A DNA stretch of 64,000 nucleotides from Nocardioides alpinus (GTDB lineage: Bacteria > Actinomycetota > Actinomycetes > Propionibacteriales > Nocardioidaceae), in assembly GCF_900112035.1 (NCBI RefSeq), contig NZ_FOKC01000017.1, positions 1 through 64,000 on the forward strand, written 5' to 3'. The notes under the pieces were generated by a model. That model saw only the letters and a list, made by a program, of their open reading frames with translations, made no database searches and was not told where the DNA came from. This document shows, in pieces, positions 8,396-16,393 of the stretch. Both the position numbers and the translations under genes were made by a program. Numbering within the stretch: the first letter of the stretch is position 1; each line of letters starts with the position of its first letter.

Positions 8396-10183
8396 CTACC
8401 GTCGAGCTGCGAATGCCTCCGCGGCGCGTCGACGTGCGCTACCTGTGAGCGACTTCAGGCGGCGAACGAACCTGTCCTCGTCAATGGCGACTTCCACGAA
8501 AACCTCGTCCGACGTAGCGATCGTGATGAGAGCTTCGTTGGTCTCCACCGAGGCGCCCGCAGGAATCCGCACCCTGTGCTCGACCGGCCATCCCATCGCT
8601 CGGGAGACCTTGATGCGGAGTGCCTCCTTCTTCGATTCTGCCGTCTTCTGATACTTCGACACCAGGTCCGGCAACAGGGCGCCGTGCGAGGCCACCTCGA
8701 CGCCGCCGATCTTCAGGGAGGTACCGCGACTGTTGGCGACAAGTTGAGCCTTTCCGAGCACCGCCGATCCTCCGCAAGACACGCGGACGGCCCACGCAGC
8801 GGTCAGGTCATCCAGCGCCAGCGAGCGCAGCTCAGTCGATTCCCGTGCCAGGCCCCGGAGCCGGCCAGCGAGAGCGGCTGCCGCGACCCGTGTGGCGTCG
8901 TCAGCCCCTGTCTCATCGTCCGGCCAGGCGAGCAGTTGATCGAGTTCCTGTCGCAGGAGAACCAGAAGCAGAGCCTTGGCACTGACGAGCGCGCGTGCCG
9001 ACGGCCGGAACGGCTCGAAGTCGACCTCGACGTTGACGATCGAGCGAACGCGGCTGAAGTTCTGGACCATCGCGTCGGCCGCGTCGGCGGCCAAGCCAGC
9101 GTCGCGCACACGGCGCTCCACTGCGTCGAGCACCTCGTTCGGACTCCACGCCTCGCTTACGTCTCGGTCGCCCAGGACGTCATAGGCAGCCCTGAACCCG
9201 ACGTGGTCCGGCCGCGTGCTGTCGGGCTTGGGGCGAGTATCGGGGGCGGCGTGGTCGTCGAGGTCGAGCCATCCGAACCACGCGGGCACACTCACGGTGG
9301 CCGGCAGTTTGGTCGCGCCGACCAGCGCAGCCGCGAGGACCAGCTGGTCGCCGGACCTGACCGACGCGAATACGGCGTTGATCGCTCCACGGACTCGGTC
9401 GATGCTGCGCCAGTCGATAGCAGGTGCCGGACTCGCCGGGCTAAGACTGATCACATCCGAGGCGTCCGACTGGAACAGCTCGGGAGTCGCCCGCAGGAGC
9501 TGGTCGTGCGGATGGACGTTGCTGTAGCCGCGAGCGCGGTGCTCGCGTAGGTCCCGCTCGGACGGAAAGTGGATCGCCACAGCCTCTGCCAAGGCGACCG
9601 CGGGCACGTAGACAATCGGGTCGTCCGACTTGACCTTCCCGAGGACATCGAACGGGAACTCAACCAGCACCGGTGCTCCTGCGCCCTGTTCGCTGGTGAC
9701 CGCTTCGATCTGCGCAGGCGTCGGTGCGTCTCGGAGAAGTGGAACCCAGCCGGGTGTCTGCTGCAGAAGATCGATGTAGTACTTCTGGAACGACTCGCGG
9801 GGCGCCACGAGCCGTGAACTAAGGATGCCGTTGAGGTTCATCCGGTTGGTCAGGAAGTAGAGCGTCCGAGCGGGGACGGCAGACTCGCTCGCCGCGGCGC
9901 CGGCAGCGGATGAGTCGGTCGTCCCAGTCGGGCCAGTCCCAGACTCGGCCGACTGCGCCGCGATGTCGTGCCCCCCAGGCATCGGGGGCTGCTCGGATCT
10001 CTCGACGATGGGTTCCTCCAACGCTGGCTCATTCACTTCCACCGACTCTTCGGCGTGGTCGTCAGGATCGCTGGCGCTCGACGCGACATCGGCCTCGGCG
10101 GACGTGTCCCCGGAGTCGGGCGCGGGCTGGTTCTGCTGTTCGTCGCTCGGACCGGCGAACGGAATCTGATCATCCTCGGTCAC
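8396..10183 (-). CDS. Unrecognised 595-residue last gene of the DISARM-related operon
   Basis: The GTG start (10181-10183) overlaps the stop of the upstream helicase as GTGA, so the gene belongs to the operon. The first 105 residues are low-complexity and acidic (Asp, Glu, Ser, Ala, Pro), probably disordered. The folded part opens with ARTLYFLTNRMNLNGILSS and then RLVAPRESFQKYY. This recalls the opening strand-helix of DarT/ART-like proteins (Y-x-x-T-h-x-x-N-l-x-x-I-L), but the similarity is weak and no catalytic Glu/Arg set was confirmed. The middle is helical and Ala/Leu-rich. The end has beta-like VRIPAGASVETNEALITIA. No helicase, methylase, nuclease or phospholipase-D motif is seen. It could be an effector or target-recognition subunit; that is inference from context. 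Confidence 0.75.
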   Translation of the reverse strand: MTEDDQIPFAGPSDEQQNQPAPDSGDTSAEADVASSASDPDDHAEESVEVNEPALEEPIVERSEQPPMPGGHDIAAQSAESGTGPTGTTDSSAAGAAASESAVPARTLYFLTNRMNLNGILSSRLVAPRESFQKYYIDLLQQTPGWVPLLRDAPTPAQIEAVTSEQGAGAPVLVEFPFDVLGKVKSDDPIVYVPAVALAEAVAIHFPSERDLREHRARGYSNVHPHDQLLRATPELFQSDASDVISLSPASPAPAIDWRSIDRVRGAINAVFASVRSGDQLVLAAALVGATKLPATVSVPAWFGWLDLDDHAAPDTRPKPDSTRPDHVGFRAAYDVLGDRDVSEAWSPNEVLDAVERRVRDAGLAADAADAMVQNFSRVRSIVNVEVDFEPFRPSARALVSAKALLLVLLRQELDQLLAWPDDETGADDATRVAAAALAGRLRGLARESTELRSLALDDLTAAWAVRVSCGGSAVLGKAQLVANSRGTSLKIGGVEVASHGALLPDLVSKYQKTAESKKEALRIKVSRAMGWPVEHRVRIPAGASVETNEALITIATSDEVFVEVAIDEDRFVRRLKSLTGSARRRAAEAFAARR

Positions 10184-11280
10184 AGTTCGCGCACCAGGCC
10201 TTTCACGTCGCTGAGGATCGGCGGGAGTCCCCCCCTACCGCTGTAAGACAGATGCAGCTCGTCCCTAGCGCGGGACATCACCACGTAGAACATCATCCTC
10301 GTTGCCGCCGACGTCGGGTCAGCAGAGTGCTGCTGCAGCTCGGGCACAAAGAGCGTGTCGAACTCAAGACCCTTGAGCGAACGGAAGTTCACGATGGTCA
10401 CGGCGGGGGCATCGAAGTCGAGCGTCTTGTGTTGCTTGTTGCCCGAGGCGTACATCTGCACTGGCACCGGCAGCTTGCGTTCCTCAAGCAGTCGCAGGAT
10501 TCGGTACTGCATCCGCTTGTTCTCGCAGGCGATGCCAACCGTCAGGTTGTTGCGAGCCTTGACGTAGCGCGCGACGAAGTCGGCCAGGTCGGCGTCCGAG
10601 TCGTACCGGCGCAACGTCGGCGCCTCCCCGTGCCGAATCGGCAACTCCGGGATGCCCGTGGGTGTGCCTGAGTAGAACTTGGCTGCCACGGCAGCGATCT
10701 CAGCCGTGTTGCGGTAGTTCCGCTTCAGTTCGAGTTGCGCGTCGGCACTGATGGCCTTCGCTATCTCGTCTAGCGTCGTGTTCTGATCTGACAGCTGCTG
10801 ATTCTCGTCGGCGAAGACGGTGATGTTCGTCGTGAAGAACCGCGTCAGTCGGAAGAAGCCGAGCGACAGATCCTGTCCCTCATCGATGAGCAGGTCGGCG
10901 AGGGTGTCTGGGTCTGGTGGCGACGCGAAGAACTGGCTGGTCATCTCGGCCCAGTCGGGCGCGTAGGAATCACCCTCCAGCGTCGGTGGCTGCTGCTTGA
11001 AGTGCTCGCGCCAGAAGCGCCAGATCCAGCTGTGGAAGGTCCGCACGAAGCCGGCGACTTCGAGGGTGTCAGCCGCCTGCGCGGTGTACTGCTGGAGCAC
11101 ATTGTTGTACATCAGCAGGGCTGGTTCACGGTCGTCGAACGTCAGCACCTGTGCTCGATAGAGCGCCATGACGGACTTGCCGGTGCCAGGTGGGCCCGAC
11201 ACGAGGTAGTTGCCATCGAGGTCGAGGTTGTAGATGAGGTCCTGCTCTTTGGAGAGGTCCTCGAAGGCCGGCAGTCTCAC
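10180..11280 (-). CDS. Small SF1 (UvrD/PIF1-like) helicase of the defence operon
   Basis: A 366-residue protein starting at GTG 11278-11280, which overlaps the DrmB stop as GTGA. A longer frame exists but its extra N-terminus is only the shadow of drmB. Superfamily 1 motifs are in order: Walker A VSGPPGTGKS, motif II LLIDEGQDLS, motif III-like FADENQQLSDQ, motif IV LKRNYRNTAEIA, motif V TIVNFRSLKGLEFD and motif VI YVVMSRARDEL. At this length it lacks the large 1B/2B insertions of UvrD or Rep, so it is a minimal SF1 NTPase. It follows drmB and overlaps the next gene as well. Its role, whether unwinding, translocation or sensing, is not known. Confidence 0.85.
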   Translation of the reverse strand: MRLPAFEDLSKEQDLIYNLDLDGNYLVSGPPGTGKSVMALYRAQVLTFDDREPALLMYNNVLQQYTAQAADTLEVAGFVRTFHSWIWRFWREHFKQQPPTLEGDSYAPDWAEMTSQFFASPPDPDTLADLLIDEGQDLSLGFFRLTRFFTTNITVFADENQQLSDQNTTLDEIAKAISADAQLELKRNYRNTAEIAAVAAKFYSGTPTGIPELPIRHGEAPTLRRYDSDADLADFVARYVKARNNLTVGIACENKRMQYRILRLLEERKLPVPVQMYASGNKQHKTLDFDAPAVTIVNFRSLKGLEFDTLFVPELQQHSADPTSAATRMMFYVVMSRARDELHLSYSGRGGLPPILSDVKGLVREL

Positions 11281-13151
11281 GAGATCCCTCGGATCCCTTC
11301 GCCGGCCGCTTCGACGGCCGCGTCGAGCACGTCCTGGAAGTAGCCAGGCACCTTGTCGCTCCCAACGACGAGGACCCGGTCGAGGAGGTAGTTGCCGCTC
11401 TCGCAGCTCGTCTCGGCGACCAGGGTGCAGGCATGGCAGGCCGCGAAGTTGAGGCTGGCGAACGTCGAGGCGAGATTCTCGCTGCAGAGCGGATCGGACG
11501 AACACCACATGGCGTCCTGAAGTGCCTCCAGCACAGTCCCCTGCAGCTGCGGCGGTTCGCCTTGGCGCACCAGACCGCCCAGTGTGCCTTCCGAGTCTCC
11601 GGCGGCCGTGTAGATCAGGATGCCCGCCTGCTTGGAAGCGCCACCTGTCTCGACTGCACTCCTGGCGTAGATGCGCTCGCGAAGACTGGTGGCGGCATAG
11701 CCGGACTCGAACGCAAGCCGACGTATCAACAAGTGGGCGAACGTGTGCAGCAGGACGTACCGCGGAGTGAGGATCGGACCGGTCCGCTCACGCAGTCTCG
11801 GCTCCATGAACGACGCGTTGAGGCGCTTCTCCAGCTCCAGGACGCGATCACGAACCGCGCCCTGCTCTTCCCAGACAGCCAGGCGCCCCTCGTCCATCGA
11901 GAGGAAGATGCCCTCGCCGCGCACGTCGATGGCGGGTAGCCAGTCGACCGTGGCCTTGTGGTTGAGGGCTACGGGCACCAGCTTGTCGCTACCCGCCGGA
12001 GTGACCCGGTGGAACCCTTCGAGGGCTCGCACCTCGCGGAGGCGGTCAGCCAGCACCACCTTGTCGACACGGTCAGCCAGGAGCGAGGTGACCTTGGTCT
12101 TGGTGGTCTGCACCAGGTCGACGTGCCTGGTACGGAAGTGCGGGTCGTCGGAGTTGTCCATCTCCGTCAGGAAGGCCGCCCATTCCTCTCCCAGGAGGTC
12201 ACCCGGCGTCGCCTCGACCGTGGTGGCCTTGCCAGCCTCACGCTGCTTCTCGTCACGGACCAGGCCCTTGACGTACTCAGTCGTGACACCGTGTGCCTTG
12301 ACCAGGGTCTCGACCATCATGTCGAACATCGGGGCGTCCTCGTTGACGCCCAACAGGGGCCGGAAGAAGTCGTCCGCCTTGATCGCCAGGGCTGTCGCGC
12401 TCTGGGAGTCTGCCCGTGATGCGTTGGGGATCTCGATCGACGAGTGCACCATTGGGAAGTGGACATTGGAGGCGCCTCGTTGGACTGCCAGCGGCACCTC
12501 GTCACAATCCGAGCGCTCGTCCCAGCGCTGCCAGGGCTGCCGGCCGTTGCAGGTCACACCGATCGACTTGAGCGATCCCTTGGTCGTGATGCCCATCAGG
12601 TTGCGTCGGCTGTGGCAGCTGTGGCAGTGGACCTGGAGCGTGTCGAGACCACCGGCTCCCTTGCCCGAGACGGACTCGAAGAAGAGGTTGTCCTTCTGAC
12701 ACTGCCGCGCTTCGGGGTTGGTGTTGCGTGAGTGCGCCCATCGCTTCCAGTCCAGATCATCCATGTGCCCGTTCGGACAGATCTGGATCCAGCGCATAGG
12801 CACTAGCTGCTTCTTGCCGGGACAGCTCCCGCAAGTCGGCGCCTTGTCCGATTGCTCGAGCGCCCGCGTCCAGCGGGTCATGCGTCGGCACTTCTGGCAG
12901 AACAGCCACGCTGGGAAACGGGCGTATGGCACACCTGCGGACGGAGCAGCCCAGGCATTGCTTGCGACGGCCGGGGCGGCGCGGAACTCCGAGACGCCGA
13001 GGACAGCGGCCAGTCGATCACTCTGGATGCGTTCACCGCGCGGACCCCAGCGGAAGGTGTCACACGCGACGAGCGACTCACCCTGGAGATCGAAGATGGC
13101 GCCGACACCGAACGGGACGATGGTCTGCGACTGCCGGATCTTGCGTTGCAT
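11277..13151 (-). CDS. drmB: DrmB-like DUF1998 protein
   Basis: A 624-residue protein sharing one base with the upstream stop (TGATG). The N-terminus (RQSQTIVPFGVGAIFDLQGESL) is the typical opening of DrmB proteins of DISARM systems, followed by FPAWLFCQKCRRMTRW with the first Cys pair. Further Cys/His clusters (CGSCPGK, CPNGHMDDLDW, CHSCHSRRN) suggest zinc sites. The C-terminal part is DUF1998: LLHTFAHLLIRRLAFESGY, then AGILIYTAAGDSEGTLGGL, ending in a Cys cluster (CSSDPLC...ACHAC...TSCE). In DISARM, DrmB forms the core complex with helicase DrmA and binds DNA ends in the unmodified state. Placement right after a DrmA-like gene supports the call. Confidence 0.85.
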   Translation of the reverse strand: MQRKIRQSQTIVPFGVGAIFDLQGESLVACDTFRWGPRGERIQSDRLAAVLGVSEFRAAPAVASNAWAAPSAGVPYARFPAWLFCQKCRRMTRWTRALEQSDKAPTCGSCPGKKQLVPMRWIQICPNGHMDDLDWKRWAHSRNTNPEARQCQKDNLFFESVSGKGAGGLDTLQVHCHSCHSRRNLMGITTKGSLKSIGVTCNGRQPWQRWDERSDCDEVPLAVQRGASNVHFPMVHSSIEIPNASRADSQSATALAIKADDFFRPLLGVNEDAPMFDMMVETLVKAHGVTTEYVKGLVRDEKQREAGKATTVEATPGDLLGEEWAAFLTEMDNSDDPHFRTRHVDLVQTTKTKVTSLLADRVDKVVLADRLREVRALEGFHRVTPAGSDKLVPVALNHKATVDWLPAIDVRGEGIFLSMDEGRLAVWEEQGAVRDRVLELEKRLNASFMEPRLRERTGPILTPRYVLLHTFAHLLIRRLAFESGYAATSLRERIYARSAVETGGASKQAGILIYTAAGDSEGTLGGLVRQGEPPQLQGTVLEALQDAMWCSSDPLCSENLASTFASLNFAACHACTLVAETSCESGNYLLDRVLVVGSDKVPGYFQDVLDAAVEAAGEGIRGIS

Positions 13152-16100
13152 CAGTCCCCCTTTGCGGCAGCGCCGCCGCCGCTACGCGCGACCTCGATGA
13201 GCGATTCCATGTCCACGTTGCGCATCGATCCGAGCGTCTGCCAGCCGACCGCCTTGGTGTGGAACTGACGGATCAAGTTGATCTGGCCCTTGCCGTTTGG
13301 CTTGTAGTACAGGAGCTTGCTTTCCCTGTCTGCCCGTTCAGCGCGCTCGACCCAGTCCTCGAGGAACTGGGCGAGGTGCTGTTTGGCGCCCTGCCTCTCA
13401 CGTGGCTCGACGCGTTCGACGACGTCGACCAGCCTGGCGGCCATGTCCTCGACCTCGAGCCGTCTGTCCAGGATCTTGCCCGCGCTCCCGTCCGACTGCA
13501 TGCCCAGACGATGGCGGGCCAGGATGACCAGTGCCGCGTGGAGAGCGCGGTCACGCGATGGCGGTGAGTATGGCGTCACGCTCATGGGCTCCACGTGGCG
13601 ATATAGCGCCGAGTGGAAGGCACGGAAGTTCTCGTAGTGCGAGCGATCGCGCGGCTTGGTTGAGCGGAACAGCCCGAAGACCAGACCCGGGGCTGTCGAG
13701 CGACCGACTCGGCTGGTGGCCTGGATGTACTCGGCTGTCGCCTTCGGCTGCCCGTTCACCAGCATCAGACCGAGACGCGGGACGTCGACACCGACCGACA
13801 ACATGTTGGTGCTGGCCAGGAAGTCGATCACCGAGCCGCTCGACACCGGCAGATTGAGGCGCTCCAACAGGCGGGGCTGCAAGGCACGTGGCACAGACGA
13901 CGACAACTCCTCGACGTCGTACTCGCGGCGGGGCCGGCCGACGACCAGGCTGCCCAGCCGGGCATTGATGTCGTCGCGCGCGATGGTGACGGTACGGCCG
14001 AGCTCACGGAGCGAGCTGTGGTAGGCCACCACAGTCCAGTAGGCGTCTTGGGCCTCCCCTGTCAGACCGAGATCCACCGGTGCCTGGAGCAGCGCCGTGC
14101 CGGTGTGCACGACGGCAGTGTCAGATGTGTGACCCTGCGCCATCATGCCGACGTAGAGCCGCCCTGGTGTGCTCTCGTCGGCTCGGGCGAAGTAGGAGTC
14201 GTCGGCGTCGATGCCCGACGGTGGGAACAGGTCGACCCGCCGCCCGAAGAGACCCATGATCTGCGCGGAGGCGCGACGGATCGTCGCCGTGCTGGAGATG
14301 ACCTTCGGCGGACGGTCATCGACCTCGCACAGCAGATTGATCGCCGCCTCATACAGGCCGACGGTGGTGCCGAGCGGGCCGGTCAATAGGTGCAACTCAT
14401 CCTGGATGATCAGGGTCGGTGGGTGGTTGCCGGCGCTGCGACCGAACAGCACCCCTGACTCGGGCACCCAGGCGAGCTGCGCGAACTTGTCGACCGTCCC
14501 AAGCAGGAACGTCGGCGGCGCGTCGTAGAGCCCGTCGTCGATGACCTGCACCGGAATCTGCTCGTGGAACTCGCACTTGGTCGACGGGCAGTTGAAGGCG
14601 AACGAGCGGTCGGTCGACGTGATTCCGTAGAGGGCGTCGTTGTCGTGGTGCTCGCGCGGGACGATCTCAGTGCCACACCAGGGACAACGGTCGAGCAGGA
14701 ATCGCTCGTCCGTCTCGCCGGCATCCCGCAACTCCTCGAAGCGCTCACGTGCCTTGGCGTACCGGTTGGGCGATGTCGCCTCGCCGACCCAGAGTCCGAC
14801 CGAGATCGGCTCGTCGCCCAGATCGGAGCGCTGACGGCGCAGGTATTCACAGGCGGCCGTGGTCGAAGCGGTGCGCTTGAACTGGTCGGCGGTCAACAGC
14901 GACAGCGTGTACCGACTCACGACAGCAGTCCCACCACCCGTGCCATCGAGCACCAAGCGGCGGCGAAAGATCTCGAACGCCGCTACGAGCAGATACGCCT
15001 CGGTCTTGCCTCCCCCAGTGGGGAACCAGATCAGGTCGACGACCTCGCGATCGTCATGTTGGTCGTCAACCAGGCCACGCAGCGTCGTCAGGAAGAACCC
15101 GAGCTGGAACGGTCGCCAGGTCGCGCCCGGCCCGTAGGTCGTGGGCATATCGGGAGCCTTGCCAGCCGGTCGGCGGGAGCCCGCCATGTCCTTCTGGCTG
15201 TGCCGCATTTGGAGCAGCATCGCGCGGTTGGCCAGACGGAATGCTTGGAGCACCTTGACCCGGTCCGGATGGTCCGTGAAGACGCTGGCCCCGTCGCGCA
15301 TGCGCTCCAGCGCACGCTCCAGACGCTCGATGATCGACGTAGTGGCTCCCTGATAGCGATCGTCCAGCCCGGCTGCCTTCTTCTTGACCTTGCCGATCCA
15401 GTCCTCGTACGGATCGACGAACGCGTTCAGCTCGGCCTGCAGCACATCCGCCGAGATCGCCTCGTCAGCCAGCCAGGCGACGTCCAACGCCTGCGCAGCG
15501 TCCCCGTCAGCACTGACCCGCGGCACGACGTGCGACGGCATCACCTCGGAGCGAACCGAGGACACGACGCCGTCAGTGGTCGACCACTCCGGGGAGCAAC
15601 CATGCCCGATCGCGTACACCTTGGCCTCGCGATGGATCAGGCGAAGTTCCTCCTCCTCCGGGTCATGAGACGCCAGGGCAACGCTGGGGTACTCCAGCAC
15701 ATGGAATTCAGCCGGCACCGTCACATCGAACTCGACCTGCATGAGCATTTCGTCCCAGTGACGCTCCGGCCGCTCGTCATCCGCCTGGCGCGCGTTGACC
15801 AGTGTGATCGTGACCAGCGAGCCATGCGGGTAGCTGCGCCAGCGGACGTGCACCTCCGCCCTATCGCCCCAGACCTTGGTGGGCTCCTTGTCGGTGGCGC
15901 TCACCTTGACGGTGGCCTCATCCAACTGGTGACGACGCCAAATCTTCGAGGAGCCCTTGGCCTTTTGGCGTGGATCCTCTTCCTCGAGCTCCTCAGTCGC
16001 CCGACCATGAAGCGACAGCTCCTTGAGAGCTTCCTCGGCGACGGCGCCACTGAGCGTCTCGTATTCGGCGGCGCGGGCGCGCACCGTGAGCTCGGGCGCC

Positions 16101-16393
16101 GTCGTGAAGAACGACAGCCCCTGAGAGGCAGGCAGGAAGTCGTTGGCCGCCGAGACCGGATCGTCGCTGAACTGACTCTCTTCGCCTGTGTCGGTGGCGG
16201 AGGTCTCGTCGCGCTCCTCTCCCTCGCTCTCTACGTAAGCTTCGAAGGCGACCTGACGCGGGAACAGGATGCCCATGAGGTAGCGGCGGTTCGGGGGATC
16301 GAAGATGATCTCCGCTGGACCATCGAAGGGGCCGACGAGCTGCCGCCTGACATAGGCCACGAAGTCGTCTCTGGTCTGAGTCAGGTCGGTCAT
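13151..16393 (-). CDS. drmA: DrmA-like SF2 helicase (DISARM core)
   Basis: A 1080-residue protein whose ATG overlaps the upstream stop (ATGA). The first 420 residues are an N-terminal region with no catalytic motif, then WRPFQLGFFLTTL leads into the helicase core: Walker A FPTGGGKT (457-464), motif II DELH (665-668) within LIIQDELHLLTGPLG, motif III SSTAT (700-704), and a C-terminal motif with QATSRVGR. Cys pairs (CPWC 570-573; CPSTKC 602-607) lie between motifs I and II. DELHLLTGPLG and the placement before DrmB match DrmA/YprA-type helicases. DrmA with DrmB loads on incoming phage DNA and is thought to translocate on it. The length of about 1,080 residues is normal for the family. Confidence 0.87.
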   Translation of the reverse strand: MTDLTQTRDDFVAYVRRQLVGPFDGPAEIIFDPPNRRYLMGILFPRQVAFEAYVESEGEERDETSATDTGEESQFSDDPVSAANDFLPASQGLSFFTTAPELTVRARAAEYETLSGAVAEEALKELSLHGRATEELEEEDPRQKAKGSSKIWRRHQLDEATVKVSATDKEPTKVWGDRAEVHVRWRSYPHGSLVTITLVNARQADDERPERHWDEMLMQVEFDVTVPAEFHVLEYPSVALASHDPEEEELRLIHREAKVYAIGHGCSPEWSTTDGVVSSVRSEVMPSHVVPRVSADGDAAQALDVAWLADEAISADVLQAELNAFVDPYEDWIGKVKKKAAGLDDRYQGATTSIIERLERALERMRDGASVFTDHPDRVKVLQAFRLANRAMLLQMRHSQKDMAGSRRPAGKAPDMPTTYGPGATWRPFQLGFFLTTLRGLVDDQHDDREVVDLIWFPTGGGKTEAYLLVAAFEIFRRRLVLDGTGGGTAVVSRYTLSLLTADQFKRTASTTAACEYLRRQRSDLGDEPISVGLWVGEATSPNRYAKARERFEELRDAGETDERFLLDRCPWCGTEIVPREHHDNDALYGITSTDRSFAFNCPSTKCEFHEQIPVQVIDDGLYDAPPTFLLGTVDKFAQLAWVPESGVLFGRSAGNHPPTLIIQDELHLLTGPLGTTVGLYEAAINLLCEVDDRPPKVISSTATIRRASAQIMGLFGRRVDLFPPSGIDADDSYFARADESTPGRLYVGMMAQGHTSDTAVVHTGTALLQAPVDLGLTGEAQDAYWTVVAYHSSLRELGRTVTIARDDINARLGSLVVGRPRREYDVEELSSSVPRALQPRLLERLNLPVSSGSVIDFLASTNMLSVGVDVPRLGLMLVNGQPKATAEYIQATSRVGRSTAPGLVFGLFRSTKPRDRSHYENFRAFHSALYRHVEPMSVTPYSPPSRDRALHAALVILARHRLGMQSDGSAGKILDRRLEVEDMAARLVDVVERVEPRERQGAKQHLAQFLEDWVERAERADRESKLLYYKPNGKGQINLIRQFHTKAVGWQTLGSMRNVDMESLIEVARSGGGAAAKGD

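Noticed and set aside
10180..11508. 442-residue form of the small SF1 helicase
   Set aside because: Its first 76 residues lie in the shadow of drmB and are Arg/Gly-rich; GTG 11280 overlaps the drmB stop as in the other operon junctions.
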